DNA of 64,000 bases from CAYRFQ01 sp964423615 (GTDB lineage: Bacteria > Planctomycetota > Planctomycetia > Gemmatales > Gemmataceae). The notes under the pieces were generated by a model. It was not told the DNA's origin, did not search any database, and was given only the letters and a program-made list of their open reading frames with translations. This document shows positions 62,367 through 64,000 of the stretch, in pieces. Numbering within the stretch: the stretch's first letter is position 1; each line of letters opens with the position of its first letter. The stretch covers positions 56,387 to 120,386 of the forward strand of contig CAYRFQ010000016.1 of NCBI GenBank assembly GCA_964423615.1. Direction: 5' to 3'. The position numbers were made by a program, and so were the translations under genes.

Positions 62367-63719
62367 ATGGCTACGGCTGCTGCTCCCACACTTCCACCGG
62401 GTCCCAAAGGACATTTTCTCACTGGAAATCTCGGTGAGTTCCATAAAGACGTTGTTGGGTTCTACGACAAAATGGCAAACGAATATGGCGACGTTGTGAC
62501 CTTCCGTCTCGTCAACCGCCGTATGATCCTCTTGAGTCATCCGGACCTCATTGAGGAAGTGTTCGTTCACAAGGCGAAACATTTTGCCAAGAAAACCCAT
62601 GTGCTCCATTTACTTTGGCCAATCCTGGGGAATGGCCTGTTGAGCAGCGACGGCGACTTCTGGCTCAAACAACGTCGGCTCATGCAACCGATGTTCTCCA
62701 GGCAACAAATTCTGAACTATGTCGACTCATTCGTCGAATACACCCAGCGGATGGTAACTGGTTGGAACAATGGTAACGGGATAGACCTATTCCAAGAGAT
62801 GACACGGGTGACCCTCGAAATCATCTCCAAAGCCCTCTTCGACGCCGAGATCACCGACGACGCCAATGATATTGGGGACGCCCTTACGGTGATGATGCAT
62901 AGTTTCATTGCGCGATGGGGAAGTGTGACGCCTCCACTACCTTTATATATTCCAACGCCGGCAAACATCCGATTCGCGCGGGCCATCAAACGTGTCGACA
63001 AGTTGATCTACCGGTTCATCGATGACCGACGAGCTAGCCACGAACAGAGAAATGATTTGCTCTCGGTGCTGCTCAGGGCTCGTGACGAAGATGGTTCGCA
63101 GATGACCGACAAACAACTCCGTGACGAAGCCATCACTTTGTTCCTTGCAGGCCACGAAACGACGGCCAACACTCTTACATTCGCCCTGTACCTCCTCGCA
63201 ACACACCCGGAAGCAATGGTCAAGGTGCAACAGGAAGTCGACCGAGTTGTCGGAGACCGGCCCGTCAACGCCGAAGACAAACAGCACCTGACGTACACCG
63301 AGAGCGTGATCAAGGAAGCCATGCGACTGTATCCACCCGCGTATGTAGTTGGTCGAGTGACGAAGACCGAATGCGAGATTGGCGGATACCGGTTTCCCGT
63401 TGGTACGACAGCTTTGATGTCGCAGTGGGTGATGCACCGGAAGCCGGAATACTGGGACGAACCCGATACTTTCCGGCCTGAACGCTGGCTCGACGGGTCG
63501 ACTGACGCCCTGCACAACTTCGCTTACTTTCCGTTCGGCGGTGGAGCGAGGCTATGCATCGGCAATCACTTCGCCATGCTCGAAAGCATTATGATACTGG
63601 TGACGATTGTGAAACATGTCCAAGGCTTGGAATTGAAGGAGGGTTTTGAATTGACACTCAGGCCCGTCGTGACACTGAAGCCAGAACACGGGATTCCGGT
63701 GATTGTACGCAAGAACTAA
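62367..63719 (+). CDS. Cytochrome P450
   Basis: The ATG at 62367, with AAGGAGA upstream, gives 450 residues, a normal length. Diagnostic segments are the I-helix oxygen-binding AGHETTA, the K-helix EXXR in EAMRLYPPAY and the PERF-like FRPERWLDG. The heme-ligand loop is FPFGGGARLCIGNHFAMLE with the axial Cys. This is a soluble class related to CYP102/CYP110-like bacterial fatty-acid or terpenoid hydroxylases. No ferredoxin or reductase gene adjoins it, so electrons must come from elsewhere. The substrate is unknown. Confidence 0.95.
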   Translation: MATAAAPTLPPGPKGHFLTGNLGEFHKDVVGFYDKMANEYGDVVTFRLVNRRMILLSHPDLIEEVFVHKAKHFAKKTHVLHLLWPILGNGLLSSDGDFWLKQRRLMQPMFSRQQILNYVDSFVEYTQRMVTGWNNGNGIDLFQEMTRVTLEIISKALFDAEITDDANDIGDALTVMMHSFIARWGSVTPPLPLYIPTPANIRFARAIKRVDKLIYRFIDDRRASHEQRNDLLSVLLRARDEDGSQMTDKQLRDEAITLFLAGHETTANTLTFALYLLATHPEAMVKVQQEVDRVVGDRPVNAEDKQHLTYTESVIKEAMRLYPPAYVVGRVTKTECEIGGYRFPVGTTALMSQWVMHRKPEYWDEPDTFRPERWLDGSTDALHNFAYFPFGGGARLCIGNHFAMLESIMILVTIVKHVQGLELKEGFELTLRPVVTLKPEHGIPVIVRKN

Positions 63720-63896
63720 CCTGTTGAGTCTACGGGCTGGTTTTCAATCCAAAGTCCGTCTTGAATGCCGATGGATCTGGAAATCGCGTTGATGGCCTCT
63801 GTTGCGATCTTCCGCGAAGTTGTTACGATCAACTACGACCCGATCTGAGCAAGTCTTACCCAATCTTCCACACGACGATCTCGTAAGGGAGTGAAC

Positions 63897-63980
63897 ATGT
63901 TTTCGCGGAATCCAATTTTGGGAACTGCACTCATCTTGAGCCTCGCTCTAATACTACAGCGCTACGGTGATCGATTTTGA
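63897..63980 (+). CDS. Possible small hydrophobic peptide, 27 residues
   Basis: An ATG at 63897 with GGGAGTG upstream encodes MFSRNPILGTALILSLALIL and a short tail, then stops at 63980. The hydrophobic stretch could be a small membrane peptide, or the start of a decayed or frameshifted gene. A T-rich run with a weak CGAT/ATCG stem follows and may be a terminator. The remaining tail of the window shows nothing else. Confidence 0.25.
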   Translation: MFSRNPILGTALILSLALILQRYGDRF

Positions 63981-64000
63981 GATCGGTTTTTCTTCTTTTT

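Overview
The window looks like chromosomal DNA of a planctomycete, most likely of the Gemmataceae. The lineage call rests on a protein starting with the Gemmata-type TIGR02996 domain (37716-39329), a Tat-exported DUF1501 protein, three membrane-anchored Ser/Thr kinases of different architecture, a PEP-CTERM protein, zinc-ribbon/TM/effector fusions and many planctomycete-style coiled-coil membrane proteins. No rRNA, tRNA, CRISPR array, transposase or integrase was seen. Genes lie on both strands in short operons.

Layout. 1-4887 (minus): five genes, a glutaminyl cyclotransferase cut by the window edge and four membrane-anchored, mostly coiled-coil proteins of unknown role. 6014-10373 (plus): a Ser/Thr kinase, an RsbT-like ATPase-fold protein and a compact sigma-70 factor, separated by long non-coding stretches with hairpins. 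10482-14311 (minus): a secreted VWA protein, a small secreted protein and glutamine-dependent NAD synthetase, divergent from priA (14447-16768).

17278-26979 (plus) is the most notable locus: a 2143-residue beta-propeller/HEAT (ARM) protein, a winged-helix/SWIM zinc-finger/WGR protein and a retron reverse transcriptase with NAAVH, YADD and ITG motifs. The composition and order match a type XIII retron, a presumed tripartite anti-phage system. Both flanks (16767-17027 and 26985-27167) hold unusual runs of inverted repeats that are candidates for the msr-msd RNA; neither is proven.

27171-37728 (plus, apart from a minus-strand alpha/beta hydrolase): PhoD-like phosphatase, LexA-type DNA-binding protein, DUF1501 protein, the SbcD-SbcC nuclease pair and a HAD phosphatase. 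37716-47183: TIGR02996/LRR-like protein, a Gln/Gly-rich secreted protein, two Ser/Thr kinases, EgtD (ergothioneine biosynthesis) and a membrane-tethered redoxin. 47507-57000: metG, pepT, a family 2 glycosyltransferase, a giant TPR protein and a PEP-CTERM protein. 57448-63719: a fused FAD/Fe-S (GlcD-GlcF type) oxidoreductase, an RmlD-like reductase, a mini-protein resembling the C-terminal domain of P4-type primases, and a cytochrome P450.

Two families of short dispersed repeats appear. One is a palindromic element present at 39504-39609 and 44109-44184. The other is a GGGAACAGG-rich palindrome at 55158-55240, with a related segment lying in frame inside the oxidoreductase gene at 58611-58710.
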